Assembly: GCA_001600615.1 (NCBI GenBank)
Contig: BCKK01000002.1
Span: 836,809 to 900,808, forward strand
Reading direction: 5' to 3'
DNA length: 64,000 bases
Origin: Dioszegia crocea
Lineage: Eukaryota > Basidiomycota > Tremellomycetes > Tremellales > Bulleribasidiaceae
Position numbers and translations under genes: made by a program. Under the pieces are notes generated by a model. It was not told the DNA's origin. It did not search any database and saw only the letters and a list, made by a program, of their open reading frames with translations. This document shows, piece by piece, positions 10,056-22,813 of this stretch (position 1 is its first letter; every line of letters begins with the position of its first letter).

Positions 10056-13000
10056 CTAGTGCTGCCATCCAGCGTACCCGTTCCGACCTTGACCGCCTCC
10101 CTGGCCTCCCTGACCCTGACCTTGCGCACCGCCAGCGTAGGCGCCATAACCGCCCCATCCGCCCTCGGCCGCACCGCCACCACCGGCATATCCGCCGTAC
10201 CCGCCATACCCGCCGTATCCCTGGCCCTGCGCCGCCTGCTGCTGCTGTTGCTGTTGCTGCGCCATGGCCTGCTGGGGTGTCTGGCCCTGCTGAGCCTGGG
10301 CTTGAGGCCGGCCAGCAGCCACGCCGCCCTTGTATCCACCCGCGCTGGCATCGTCTCCCGCCCCGGGCGTAGACGCTTGCTGCCTGTTCCAAGCGGCAGC
10401 GCCGTACGAGGCGGCCTGAGTCTGGCCTTGCTGCGCAGATTGCTGCGATGGGACGCTACCGTAGCCTCCGAACGCTTGCTGTGCGCCCGCTGCACCAGCA
10501 GGAGCTGCACCTGCTTCCTTGCCGAACCGGCCGAGACCAAAGTCTTCATATGAAGATGGGTAGCTAGAGGGCGCGCCGTAGGGTGACTGGGCGTGGGAGT
10601 GTTGCTGGCCGATTTGCGCAGGCTTGGCGTGGGCTGGCGAAGAGGCATGAGCGGGACCAGGACCGGGGCCGGGTGCGCCAGGAGCAGGAGCGGGCTGACC
10701 GTACATCTGTCGCTGACCTAGAGGGTAGTATTGCTGGAAAGCGGGTGTAGGGGCTTGACCATCTGACATGATTAGTAGATATTCGGTGCGCACAAAGAAA
10801 AAGCTCACATTGGTAGTACGGGTTGTAGGGTGCGTTCTGGTAGTAGCCCATGTTGGAGTAGTAACCTCCCTGCTGCTGCTGGTGTTGCTGCTGCTGGGGG
10901 ATTTGCGAGGGCGCGGCAGTAGGGGTGTGGGATTGAGCAGCAGGAGCTTGTTTGGGTTCCTCGGTTGGTGGTCGGTAACCTCCAGCGCCGTATGACTCGT
11001 AGGCCTATGGGTCAGCTTGGATCTCATGAAGAAATTTGATAGACTGGACTCACACGCTGAGCATACTCGTTGCCTTGCTGCGCCTGGTGACCCTGGCCGA
11101 ACAGGTGGCTGCCGCCGAAAGCACCAGCTCCGGGAGCCGCAGCGCCCGCGCCGAATGGGGCGTCGTATGGGCTCTGGCTCGGCGCTGGGGCCTCCTGTTG
11201 TGTCTGTTGTGGCTGCAGCTGCTGGGCAGTGGGCTGGGGTAGCGAGCCGTACTGCTCGAAGCCCCTGAATCCGGCGTAACCCTGCTGAGGCTGGGTCTGC
11301 TGGTGTTGGTGCTGTTGGTGCTCGGGCTGAGAGTGGGCGGCGTGGGCAGGTTGCTGTTGTACATACTGCGATTGGTACGCTGCCATCTGCGCCTGCAGTG
11401 TCTGCTGGTTTGTGGGGTAGCCAGCGGACGAAGCGGGTTGAGCGTGGGCCTGGGGCTGGGCCTGGGCCGGAGCCTGGGGTTGAGATTGGTAGGCGTGGTA
11501 TGGGCTCTGAGCGGGTTGTTGTTGAGTCTGAGCAGGGGTCTGCGAGACCGGTTGGCGGATGGGACTGGTGACTTGGGCCTGTTGCTGCTGGGAGAATTCC
11601 TGCTTTGTCTCCTGGGGCGACAAAGGGGCGATGGGCGCTTCTACGCCATCACCATTCATCCCACCGAAGCTTAGACTGCCGAACTGCATTTCCATGCTGG
11701 AAGTCGCCCGGTCTAGTGCAGGAGGGAGAACGACGGCCTGCCCATCGGCATTCTTGAACCGGTTGGCGGCGCGGGAGTTTGTGCGTTGCGCAGTAGGGGT
11801 AGAGTTGGAGATTGCCGAGGGGATAGCAGTGGGGACGGCGGCGGATTGGGCGGAGGGTTGAGCGGATTTAGAAGGGATATTGTTGAATCCAGGTGGGCCA
11901 GTGTAGGTCGTCACTGGCTCAGCTTCTCTGGGGGGAGATAGAGCAGCTTGGGATGATGCCCATTCGGGCTGAGCACCACTGCCCGCACCTGCAATTGCGG
12001 GGTCCGAAGTCCAGTCGTCCTCCGCTGGAGCTTCGGCGGTTTCTTCCTCGGCAGCTGGCTCGGGAATGGCGACATCCTCCTCTTGAGTCTCTGCTTCCGC
12101 CTCTGGTTCGGCCTCGGCTGCAACTTCCTCCGACTCGGCAACAGGTGCTTCTGGCTCTTCCTCGACTGGAGGTTCAGGAACAGTCGCAGCTGGTTCGGGA
12201 GCGGCGGGCTTTGGCTGAGCGACAGGCGCAGGGGTAGGTTTGGGTTTCTCTGCCGGCCTGAAGAATTAGCTAGGGTTTTGATGAAAATTCGAATTTTGCT
12301 CACTTTGCAATTTGGGCCCATGTCATCTTTGGCTTTGCCTGATCCTTCTTGCCAGACTTGACGGCATCGGCAGCACCCTTCAATTCCTTTGCGGAGGGCG
12401 CATCACCTAGACCGCTGATGGCAGTACTTGAAGCAGCGGGCTCGTTTCCCCATCCACCATCATTCTCCTCCTTCTTGGCAGGTGCAGCAGCGGGTTCATC
12501 TCCCCACCCTCCGTCATCCTTGGAAACAGCAGCTGCAGGTGCTTCGACGGCTGCAGAGGCATTGCCCCAGCCTCCATCTTCAGTCAGGGCCGGTGCAGGT
12601 GCTTCATCGCCCCATCCACCATCTTCACCCTTCGCAGCCGAGGCTTCCTTGACTTGTGCGCCCCAGCCATCGTTGGTTGTGGCAGTGGTAGTCAGGTCTG
12701 AGCTACCGTTGGCGTTGTAGTCGGTAGAAGAGCCGTTGGCATAACCGCCTCGACCGCCCCTTGAACCGCCTCGACCACCTCGGAATGGTTCTGCTTCATA
12801 TTAGCGCATTTTAATCGGCCATTGAACAGACGTACCACCGCCACGACCTCCACGCCCACCGCGACCGCCTCGACCGCCCCGACCACCTCGACCGCCCTTG
12901 AAATCATCACCAGCATTCTCCCATCCGCCTGTATCGGCATTCCGGTTCGAGTGCCTCGGGGTTGTTTCCTTGGGCTTAACGACCTTCTTCCGAGTCGCTG

Positions 13001-13206
13001 GTGTGAATTGAGTAGCCCGACCTAGGTGTCAGTGGGCCAATCAGGAAAATATTGCAGTCAGCCGAAATGTGGAACTTACCTTCAGTGATCATCATGGCTG
13101 CCTCGTCGATATTCCCTTTGGCCTCTTGAAGTGTGAATGACAGATCCGACTCGTCCCATGATGGGAAGATAGCTTGCAGCTGTGATAGCTGTGCTGCTGA
13201 TGCCAT
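10056..13206 (-). CDS. CUE-domain, RGG and GW-repeat protein (Def1/UBAP2-like)
   Basis: Six exons: 13206-13080, 13021-12836, 12790-12304, 12257-11054, 11004-10809, 10762-10056, 968 aa. Residues about 5-43 form a CUE/UBA-like domain (LQAIFPSWDESDLSF...GNIDEAAMMI). Then an RGG tract (about 82-125), several DGGWG repeats, TWAQIAKPAEKP, an acidic A/E/P-rich segment, a block with FKNADGQAVVLP and MQFGSLSFGG that resembles UBAP2/Lingerer proteins, and a Q/G/A-rich low-complexity C-terminal half ending NGYAGWQH. Fungal Def1 promotes ubiquitin-dependent removal of stalled RNA polymerase II; UBAP2-like proteins act in RNP granules. Which role applies here cannot be settled from sequence. It is divergent from NOG1 over about 450 bp. 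Annotated as Def1-like with moderate certainty; the gene itself is well supported. Confidence 0.85.
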
Positions 13207-13656
13207 GTTGAGCAGGTGTGGGTTGGGGGATTAGGGATTGGGAAAGGGAAAGGGGAAAGACCGGGATGATGCTGTCTCGGTATTCTGCCTTTTGGATTTG
13301 TAGAGTCACGTCTTGCGTGTGTAGTGTCAGAGCGGGGTGACAGCTGTTGGATGTATATATAATTGAAGTGATGAATGAGTACAATAGACCTTACCGTCAC
13401 CCAAGCTCTGGCTGCCACTAAAATCCAGTCTAGCACGCGACAATCTGATAATAACACGTCATCACACATTCCTCAATCAGAAGATTCTGATCCCGCTAAT
13501 GGAAATAGAAAGCGGCAACCTCCGCTAATGAATCAATTACCTAAGGCTGCCCTTGTAAAAACCACGTCACGCGCCACTCAGCTTGTTCTGCGTTTTTTCA
13601 AGTCCACCCTGCTATCCTAGTGCCATCTCACCCATACACCCATACATCTAGCTACA
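13207..13656. promoter_or_regulatory. Divergent promoter between DEF1-like and NOG1 genes
   Basis: About 450 bp with no coding exon. It contains CACGTCA copies near 13456 and 13563, a possible shared element; significance untested. Confidence 0.4.
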
Positions 13657-15945
13657 ATGTCCACAGTAGCAGGCCTCCAGGCTATCGCGCCCGTGCCCAA
13701 CGCGGCAGACTTCATCGATGCCGTCCTTAACGCTACCATGCGAAAGACCCCGACTCAGATTCACAAGAACGTGAGCTCGAATGAAAATTTTCCCACCAGG
13801 CCTGCCGACTGACTTGACCCCAGTTCAAAATCTCTCGAATCAGGCGATTCTATATGCGGAAGGTCAAATTCACCCAGGATACTTTTGACGAGAAGCTCGG
13901 TCGGATCATCTCCGAGTTCCCTGTTCTTGACGTATGTCTATTGCCTACCTGGAACGAGTCAATCTGATAGACCAGAACCTCCACCCATTCCTCTCATCCC
14001 TCCTTAACGTTCTATACGACAAGAACCACTACAAGCTTGCGCTCGGTCAACTCAACACCTGCCGACACCTTGTCTCCCAGGTCGCAAAGGACTACTGCCG
14101 ATTGCTCAAGTTCGGTGACTCTCTCTACCGATGCAAGCAGCTCAAGCGGGCCGCTCTTGGTCGTATGGCCACCATTATGAAGCGTCAGAAAGACCCATTG
14201 GCGTACCTCGAGCAGGTCAGGCAGCATATCTCTCGTCTACCTGCGATTGACCCCAACACCCGGACTCTGTTGATCTGCGGCTATCCCAACGTCGGCAAGA
14301 GTAGTTTCGTCAACAAGATCACACGGGCCGATGTGGATGTTCAGCCAGTAAGCTTAGCCTAGATCGGTTCAATTGAGGTTAGCTGACAATACTAGTACGC
14401 CTTCACCACCAAATCCCTCTTCGTCGGTCACATGGATTACAAATACCTTCGGTGGCAAGTCATCGACACACCTGGTGTGCTTGACCACCCCCTCGAAGAG
14501 ATGAACACCATTGAGATGCAGTCCATCACTGCTCTTGCCCACCTCCGAAGTGCCGTTTTGTACTTCATGGACCTGTCGGAGCAGTGTGGCTACTCTGTCG
14601 AAGCTCAGGTATGTGCAAAATTTCTTGCTCCTGATCCATTGCTGATCCTTAGTGCAAACTCTTCCACTCCATCAAACCCCTCTTCCAGAACAAACCCGTC
14701 GTACTTGTCATCAACAAGATCGACATTGTCCGTTTGTCAGATCTTTCAGCCGAGAACCAGGCCTACATTGAATCCATCACTTCGGACGAGACCGTTACCG
14801 TTGTCGAGGCCTCCACCTACTCCGAGGAGGGCGTCATGAATGTCCGGAACGTAGCCTGCGATGCTCTTCTCGCCCACCGTGTCGAGCAGAAGATGCGCGG
14901 AAACAGGATCGAGGCCATCGCCAACAAGGTGTACGTTGCGATGCCCGCTAAGCGTGACGAGGTTGACCGCGCACCCTTCATTCCCGATGCGGTCAAGGCG
15001 AGGGAGAAGTACAACAAGGAGGATCCCGAGAGGCGGACGCTGGAGAGGGATGTGGAGCAGGGTATGATGCACGGCGAGGTGTTCTCAGCCGACTCTAGGA
15101 GTAAGTTGATACCTGGAATCTTTGAATCGCACTTGCTGATACCTCATAGAAAACTACATTCTCGCAGACGATTCTTGGAAGTACGACAAAATGCCCGAGT
15201 TCTTCAACGGCAAGAACGTTGCCGACTTTATCGACCCCGATATCGAGGCCAAGCTCGAGGCTTTGGAGCGAGAAGAGGAGGCGCTCGAGGCACAGGGATT
15301 CTACGCGTCAGACGACGAGGAGATTGTAAGTCGTCACCCTTTCAGTGTCTGTTGCTCTCGCTAATGATACAGCTCGACTCAGACGAGGAAGCCTTCCTGG
15401 ATGCTGCCGCCCAGATCAAATCCAAAAAGGCAGTGATCAAGCAAAGTTCACAAGCCAAGAACCGACTTCAGAACCGACCCGTGATCCCCCGCAAGAAGCG
15501 TCATTTGAGCCTGGCGGAGATGATGGCTGGTATGCGCAAGAACGGCGTGGACCCGACGGTCATCGAGAAGCGAGCCAAGCGAATGATGGCGCAGAAGAAG
15601 GCAGAGTGGGAGGCTGCAGGTGGGGATGCTCAGGAAGAAGGAGAGGGCGAGGATGGCGAAGGGATGGATGTGGATATGGACGGAGCAGAGTCGGTGGCCA
15701 CGAGCGGTGCGGGCAAGAAGAGCTGGGCAGCTATGCGGAGCAGCAGATTGCCCAAGGCCAATCGACAACTTGCAGGTCTGGCGACGAGACAGCAGGATCT
15801 CAAGGCTACCGAACTCCGGATGTTCGCTCAGCGTGAGCCCAACAGGCTGGCCAAGGCTAGTGAGTCGGATAGGCACGTGCCCATCACGAGGCCCAAGTGG
15901 ATGTTGGCTGGGAAGAGGAAGAACGGAAAGACGGATTACCGATAG
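13657..15945 (+). CDS. NOG1: Nucleolar GTPase Nog1, 60S ribosome biogenesis
   Basis: Nog1 is an Obg-related GTPase that joins pre-60S particles in the nucleolus and inserts its C-terminus in the exit tunnel. Seven exons: 13657-13770, 13824-13931, 13976-14347, 14396-14608, 14653-15100, 15150-15325, 15373-15945, 667 aa, normal length. Seen: N-terminal helical bundle ([30 protein letters not shown]), G1 GYPNVGKSS (176-184), G3 [13 protein letters not shown]4 [15 protein letters not shown], and the conserved RNRIEAI-like and HYRPxxY-containing C-terminal regions ([16 protein letters not shown]), ending RKNGKTDYR. No missing motifs noticed. An acidic insert lies near residues 560-590. Confidence 0.97.
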
Positions 15946-16379
15946 TTGGCGGTACTGGGGATGGGGGAGGGGTTTATTTGGGTTGCTGGGAGAAGATTTC
16001 CGTTCTGTACTTTTTCCGACGCTAGTTCGTCGCATCTCGTGTATTATAGTCAAGGATGGCATAATACCCTGGCACATCTGACAGTCCACACAAGCGGATC
16101 AGTATTACACTCAGATCAACAAGGCAGCAGGGACCTTATCACAGCCTGAGGCAAGGACAAAAAAGTTATCGCATCGCAAGGAATCAAGACTAACAACAAC
16201 TATAACACAGAGAAGAACGGGAAAGCGATCTGAAGATATGTACAGTAATTATAGCAGAAGGAAAGGGATGATGGTGGGAAATTATTTATTAGCTACAGGC
16301 TACTTTGAACCGGACTTCTCTCCCTGTCTCCTTCTTTACGCTTCTCTTGCTCGTGTTTGCTGTTCACCCCGTACTCGGC
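15946..16379. other. Convergent 3' regions of NOG1 and SOK1-like genes
   Basis: No coding exon recognised; A-rich 3'-UTR-like sequence around 16140-16300. Confidence 0.6.
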
Positions 16380-19300
16380 CTAGGCCCCAACCACCATCCC
16401 CGACTCTCCATATATCGTCTTGAAGACGCCGACGTTGAAGCCCACAATCTTCTCCATGCGCTTAGCCAGCCCCTTCAAGTCCCCAAAGACGACATCGAGA
16501 CCGTACAGTCTCGCCAGGCGAAGCTCTTCAGCTCGCTGTTGATCTCGGATCTCGCGAGATCGGATACGGTTCTGGACCGAGTCCATACGTTTGGGCGGAA
16601 CAGAAGCGGTAGAGTCTGCGCCGGTATCGACATCGATCGCCTCCTCGGTTGATGCTGTCGAAGATGTGAGATCATCCTCTGCTTCTTCCTCTTCCTCCTC
16701 CTGCTCATCTTCCTCCATTGGCTCCTCGTCATCTTCCTCACTGACGCCAATCCTGTCTTTCCCACTGCGGATCGCCTCGCAAACAGGCACTCCGGCCCCA
16801 GTCCCAGCTCCCACCACCGTCATCTCCACTTCTAGCTTCAACACCTCGTGCGTAAGCATGACCCTCACGACCTCTTCCAGCCGCCTGAACGAATGTCCAA
16901 ACAATGCCGAATCAGGACGGATGTGGGTCGTAATGTATCTGCTGAGTGTCTCGGATAGACGGGCGAGCGTGACGTGTTCCGCTTCGGTGAATGGCAGCGC
17001 TGTGTCTTCACGCTTGATACGGATAATGCGCGCTGCGAGCTGAAGGGCAACTTCGCTATCAGAGTCGCCGCCACATACGGGGTGCGCAGCGAGAATGAGG
17101 TCGAGGTCGTCCGAGAAGTCACCGAGGATCTTTCGGGTAGCTTTGAGTGTGAGGTTGGGGTGGATGGAGGGGAGAAGATCTCGGCAGGCGAGGATAAGAA
17201 GGTGGATTATAGTCAATTCAACAGCTTCGGCACTGGAACGTTAGCGCCGTTCTTATCCATCCACAAAATTCACACTCACTGGAAAGCGCTGATCCGCCTG
17301 ACATCCATCCTCAAGCTCTCTGGCACACTGTCCGCTGAACACGCCTCGACCGCCATCCCGCTCTTGGGGTTCAGGAACGTCAGCCACCTCTCCCGACTGT
17401 CCTTGCCGTCTTTCCCGCCCTTCCATCCTTGATCGCCAAAGACAATAGCCGCGAAGCCGTCCGCCGCGGACCGAAGGACAAGCTCAGTGTTATCACCAAG
17501 ACGACATGGGCAGTTTCCGACAAGGTGGAGTCTTTCTTGGGGTGCAGCCCGAGAAAGGACGCGCAAGGAGGACGTCCGCATCCAATCTCGAGTGGAGGAA
17601 GAGGCAATCGGGGTCGAGTTTTTGGTGAGATGTGATTGGAATGCGGAGAGTTCATACTGAGTGGCGCAGGACCAGAGATATGGTCGCAGCGCATGTACCT
17701 GATGATTGGCAATATCCTGCTTGTCAGCTGCAGGATCATGCAGATTGTAGAAGACTTACGAGTTTCATAATCTCGACACAGTCAAAGCACTTCCTCAGTC
17801 CCATTGCTACATTGACCCGCCCGCCTCCGGTACCCATTGCGGTCTTGACCATATCGTCTACTAAGCCATCGCGAATGGGCGCGCAATGCACCTTCATCGC
17901 TTCCCCCAGCATCTCGAAAAGGGAGACGTCAAAGGCATTGCGCCGTACTCGCCGAGTGAGGAACTCGGGGTCGAGAGCTTCGTACAGCTGGGGTACCAGG
18001 GCGTGGGTGACGGTTGGGCAGGTGAGCTCGTGTAGGTCGAGAGCTTCGCGCGAGAATGAATGGGCAAAGTGGTTCGGGCAAGGAGTGGTGGAGCCCATCA
18101 GAGAGATGAGAATCTCGCGTAGTGCTGTAGTTGTCAGTCCCTGCGTTTCTCGATGGCAGAAAATGCAGCTCACCTTTAATCAACTCGGGTAGGCGACTCT
18201 TCCACATTCTGCTCTTCTGGAAAGCCCACCATTCAGTCTCGCTCATGTCCGACCGCCATTTCCCGCAGACACACTCCGTCATCCGTTCCTTCCCTTTGAT
18301 CCCCTTGGCATCCAGCGTCATGCCGGTTGGCACTTGCCATCGCGTGCACCTACACCCAGTAGTAATCTCCATCTCCACGCTCTCCCAGTACATGTCCGTC
18401 ACGGTACATACACCGCGCGAATATGAGACTGGTCCGTCCGCTGACGCTCCAGGCGGGAGGGAAGCAGCCAGCTCGGTCCCGCTCATGATGGTATCCGAAT
18501 ACGTCGCGGACGACGAGTTAATGGGCCGGAAAGCGAGGGTGTCAAAGAGAAGGTCATGCCGCAGCTGAGGCTGCTTCAAGATCTCGTGCGCATCGAGCGA
18601 TCGTAGGGTTTTGATATTGATAGGGGGTTGATGTGAAGCCACGATGATTTGCTCTCCGGGACGACAACCGCCTCGAAGATTTCTCCCAGCCAGCAGTCGC
18701 TCGCCCAATTCCTTCGCTCGAGCTTGCTGAGCTGACAGCTTGCTCGCGTCCCGACGACGCGTGGCAAACGTTCGAGCGACCTCTTCCGAAGGGGTTGGTA
18801 CATCCGCTGCGAATCGGCGACGTTTGAAAACGGGTTCGGCAGTAGGGAGGGAAGAAGCACGATTCCTGCGTTTACCAATGGCAGCCGCTGTCGAGCCAGA
18901 TCCAACGGCAAGTATACCGGCGGACAATAAGGGGGATGGAGAGGGCGTGATGGATGGTGTGTCGGATAGTAGGGGTGAAGGATGTGTGGAAACGGATCGA
19001 TTGAGCGGCTCAGAAGTGAGCAAAGCTGACCCGGGCGCCTCAGTGTAGGTTCTCGCGATGTCAGAGTCGGGGATTTCGGACATCGTCTCTTCCGCGACAG
19101 GGAAGAAGTTGGTGGAGGGTAGCCGACTACTGGAGGCTATTGATGGCCCAGCTTTAGCGCTGCCGTCATCCTCTGTCCAGGAGGCAGAGGAGGATGACCA
19201 GGCAGTTGATCCTGACCCTTCGGCGTGACTGTCGTGTGACCACGAGAGCCCATTTGATTGTGTGGGTGGGTTCTGATGCGAGGTGGCAGATGGCCTGGGA

Positions 19301-19419
19301 AAGGTAGTAGAGGATGATGGGGCGTTGGGGTCGGTAGAGGAGGATGAGGAGGTCGGTCGCCCACACGACTCGTTATGATGTTGCATGGGCGATGACGACG
19401 GGATACGATTTTGGTCCAT
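16380..19419 (-). CDS. SOK1: Tcp11-domain protein (Sok1-like)
   Basis: Sok1 is known in yeast as a dosage suppressor of protein kinase A loss; Tcp11 proteins are linked to cAMP signalling, biochemical role unclear. Four exons: 19419-18174, 18124-17760, 17716-17280, 17232-16380, 966 aa. Residues 1-250 are Ser/Pro/Thr-rich and disordered with a KRRNR basic cluster. The Tcp11 region follows from about residue 250: HQPPINIKTLRSLDAHEILKQ, PELIKALREILISLMG, DIANHQVHALRPYLW, and a helical C-terminal half. An acidic run (EEEEEEAEDDL) lies near residue 865. Start is the ATG of MDQNRIPS; two codons upstream in frame begin with GTG and were discarded. A 5'-UTR intron precedes it (19447-19493). Confidence 0.85.
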
Positions 19420-19446
19420 GGTCACGATTGGGGAGAAGGGTAGAAG

Positions 19447-19493
19447 CTAGTAAAATCAGCGTCGAATCCAAGGTGTGAAATGTAAGAACCTAC
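19447..19493 (-). other. Probable 5'-UTR intron of the SOK1-like gene
   Basis: On the minus strand: GTAGGT donor, GCTGAT branch-like motif, ACTAG acceptor, 47 nt, ending 27 nt before the ATG. Confidence 0.55.
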
Positions 19494-22400
19494 AGTTCAA
19501 TCTGATGCAAGCTGGTGAGAAGCAAGAGATTCAGATTGAAATCTGCTTGTGGGGCCAATAAAGATCAAGAGGCAAAGGCAAGATGAGGAGCTTGTCGGAT
19601 TGCTATAAAGAGTCAGCCTTGGCTTACATGCGGATGGTACGGTCTCGACAGCCCGCCCGCCACTGAAGAAGCCAAACACTGCAAGACCCCCGCAAGCTCT
19701 CCAACGTTCGAAACACAGGGATCCAAAAGCATGATAGCCCTGGGCGCAAAGGCGGGTCAGAAGGACCTTGCGATTTTGGGGGGTGTGCGATCGATATAGC
19801 TTCTCGGGATTCGGGTCAAAGCGTCCTCCTCCTGTCCCCCTGTATATCCATCACGCCTCACCCAAAGGCATCCGTCTTAAGCGGAGCCGCATCGCTTTCC
19901 CTCGTCTGCATCGCTCCCAACACCGCATCAAAGGGGGCGGTCGACTCACTGAATAATCTGGGGAAGCGTCGTGAATTAGGCCGATGGGTACAACTATGGC
20001 AGGTGTCAGTATGCATGATCCCTTATGTACAGATGCACCGTAACCCTGCCCAAACGGGTCCTGAAACCACACTCACCGGAAAGCGATGCTTCCCACGACT
20101 GATACACACCACACGTCCCTCACTCGGGCGCCGGGAATCTAACTCTTAGTATGTCGGGGATGTCGTTCGGATGCAAAGTCGACGAAAGGACCGACGATCG
20201 ACTGGAGGAACCAAGATTTGGGGGTAAGAGGCCCAAGCGCCGTCAGGGATAGGCCAAAGGGGGTGAGAAGTGTGGTGCCTTGATCCTGGTAGAGTCAGCG
20301 TGTGCCTCCCTCGCCCATGCGGTCTGATGAGAAGGAAAGCGAGCAGGGGAGCAAAGAGGGGCACGGACGAGGAGTGTGTGTGAAGCGGGGCAACAAGCTT
20401 CGGGCTGATCGTCAAGAGAGATCAAAGTTCGGGGGAGTAAGGGGGCAAAAAGTATATGGAAGAGGAGATGTAGATACTGGTGTGAGGGGGTAGTGATGAG
20501 TTGAAAGGGATGAAATGTGGCGAGTCCAACCCAAGCCAGACACCCAAATCCAATTCACCTCACAATCACTGTGCCGAATTCCAGAGCAATCCAATCCAAA
20601 CCGAACTCAAACCCAAGTCAACCCCGGTACCTTCGGACTGCCCCGCCGCGGTAGCTCCTTCCAAAGTGAAACGAAACGGGCAAGCAGATACGAAGGAAAG
20701 CATGCAGGACAGCTCGGGGAATGTTTGACGGATGGTTTGAAACATCATTGCAGCAACCCGGTCCGAACATGAATGGGATAGTGAGAACAAGACCTCGCCA
20801 CCGCGCCATCGCCAAATTATTCCTCCATCCAGCCCAGATGGCAGATATTCGCAGACCGAAGCTCAGAAGAAAGTTGAACGCATAAAGTATGAAGACTCAC
20901 CTCTTGGTAGATATATCCAGGATTTCCGTCTCGCTTCTCCAGCTCGAGGTTGTTTATATGACAAAATCAACTCATCCACCTGACGTTCAGTCTATACTCC
21001 ACGCTACCAATCGAAAAGGCACACGGGAGGACGCATGGCTGGCGAAGATTTGTGACCCTCGGAAGTCAAAGCTTAACCGGGTAACTGAAACAACTCGGAC
21101 GACGGAGGGAACGGCTTCTCATCTGCATGCCTCAAAGCCTCGAGCATATCCCGGCGGCAAATGAGGCGATGCAAGGGGTCCCAGTCCATCGCCTTCGCAG
21201 CCAAGGAACAGGTAGGCGAGAGAAGAGCACGGCGCTAGAAAATAGGGAAAGGTTTCAGGATAGGATGAAAGGAATATCGTACCTCTGTGCTGCGCTAAAC
21301 TCCGGAGCCGAAAAGAGCGATTTGGTCGGTGGCCGAGCGATCGAAAGTTGCCGTGCTGAACTTTATGCTATGTCTGGGGTATCCTGGGGAATGGAAGATG
21401 GGGAAGTTGTATAGAAGGACGGGCGTCAATGTCATGCACTAATATACACCCCGTCGAATCATGATCCCTCGCAAGTGGACGCCTCGAATCCTATCGTGCA
21501 CGCTGGGCAGGGGCATCTAGGGCGAATTGGCAGCGCACTACTCCCCTGCCCCTGTCTTTCGCCCTATGCACTGTATGGAGCGACCCTCATGGTCTCGCTG
21601 GAACGTAACTTAGCTGTCATGAACCATAATTCAGCCTCTCGGGAACAGCAGACGTAAACCTCTGTCGGTCTTCGATACGTACAGCTCAGATTTGTACCAT
21701 ACTTTTACCGACTTTCCAAACGTTACTTCTCGGCGAATATCTTCTCGGCGTCACTGATCGTAACGGTTTACGGTTACTAACGTGATCGGGAAGACGGCGT
21801 CGGGGCTGCGTCGGGGAAAACGCATTGGCGGGGCCTCTGTCGGAGGCTATCTCTGCGAAGCGCATCCGGTCAGATCCCCAGATCCCGTTCAGGCCGATCA
21901 ATGTCTCACACTGTCTCACTGATCGTAGGTTACCTGTGGGCACAGGTGAGACCAGTCCATTCAACGTGAGCACCGATTACGTTGCCACGGCGCCGCGTTC
22001 CATTCCTGTCAAAGTTCCTGCCAAAGCAACCAGCCAACCCAGTGCACCGCATCTCAAAGCTGGACGGCGGGCTATGTAGAGGGCCCTCTAGCATACTTTA
22101 GCTATAGATGTTGGTCTACACGGTGCTTATGAAACGAGAAGCTTTCATTCTACCCCTGTCATTAGGCTAGAGTTTGTCCTAGTCAGGGCTGGAAGTAAGG
22201 GGAAGAGTCTGACAATTAATTGCGCGGTAGGAGACGTGCAGTGCATGCATTTGCAGAGAGGCCATCTATTCTCGGCCGAGTGCTCGCGTCGCTTAGAATA
22301 CCATAGCTTCTGCTCAGCTGATCGCTGATCTCCTCTGCAGTCGGCCGTTGTCCGTCGTCGCCGATCAGATCCACATCCAGATCCAGATCTGGTTGACGTT

Positions 22401-22813
22401 AGCAAATTCTCGTAAGCTTACCGTCAAAAGGCGTCAGAGTTTTGAGAGGTTCCTACAAGGTTTGCGCGCCTAGACATGATCATCATTCTCTCGTGGATTA
22501 TGCTTCAGCCAGATCCATCTTGCTTGCACAGATGCGTATGTTTCGCAGTGGCCAGTCGCGGTTCCGCGCCCCCCCGCTCCGATTGTCTTCGGTAGCTAAC
22601 CTTTATGCCGGTTCCGTACGTCAGCCGTCTCGCCCAAACCTTCGGAGACTAGCGCATTACCTCGGACGTCTGACCGGAAGCACAGATCCCATATCGTCCT
22701 ATGGTCACATACCCATTCACTAAGCTGACACAGCGCCAATATCTCTACTCGAGGTCAGGATTTCCAACCGGGTGCACCGTGGCTCTGTGATAGCTCACGC
22801 CGTTTCGCCCAGA
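19494..22813. other. Gene-poor stretch of about 3.3 kb
   Basis: Upstream of the SOK1-like gene and downstream of the 418-aa orphan. Only short open frames without recognisable domains or plausible exon chains on either strand. I see no tRNA, transposase, reverse transcriptase or terminal repeats. Short direct repeats cluster at 21726-21927 (see findings). Long promoter, non-coding RNA or decayed sequence are all possible. Confidence 0.45.
21726..21927. repeat. Cluster of short direct repeats in gene-poor DNA
   Basis: CTTCTCGGCG occurs at 21726-21735 and 21741-21750 (15-bp offset), TCACTGATCGTA at 21751-21762 and again at 21916-21927, and an interrupted palindrome with GTAAC/GTTAC arms lies at about 21760-21777. 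Confidence 0.6.

Noticed and set aside
10026..10553. Plus-strand open frames (Leu/Ala-rich, Arg/His-rich) opposite the Q-rich half of the DEF1-like gene
   Set aside because: Mirror images of Gln/Gly/Ala codons; no start context or domain.
19420..19425. Two extra codons (MTMD...) at the start of the SOK1-like protein
   Set aside because: The first of them is GTG; the ATG at 19419 is the first real start.
20140..21660. Several 60-95-codon frames in the gene-poor stretch
   Set aside because: No conserved motif, conflicting strands, no coherent splicing; within chance at this base composition.
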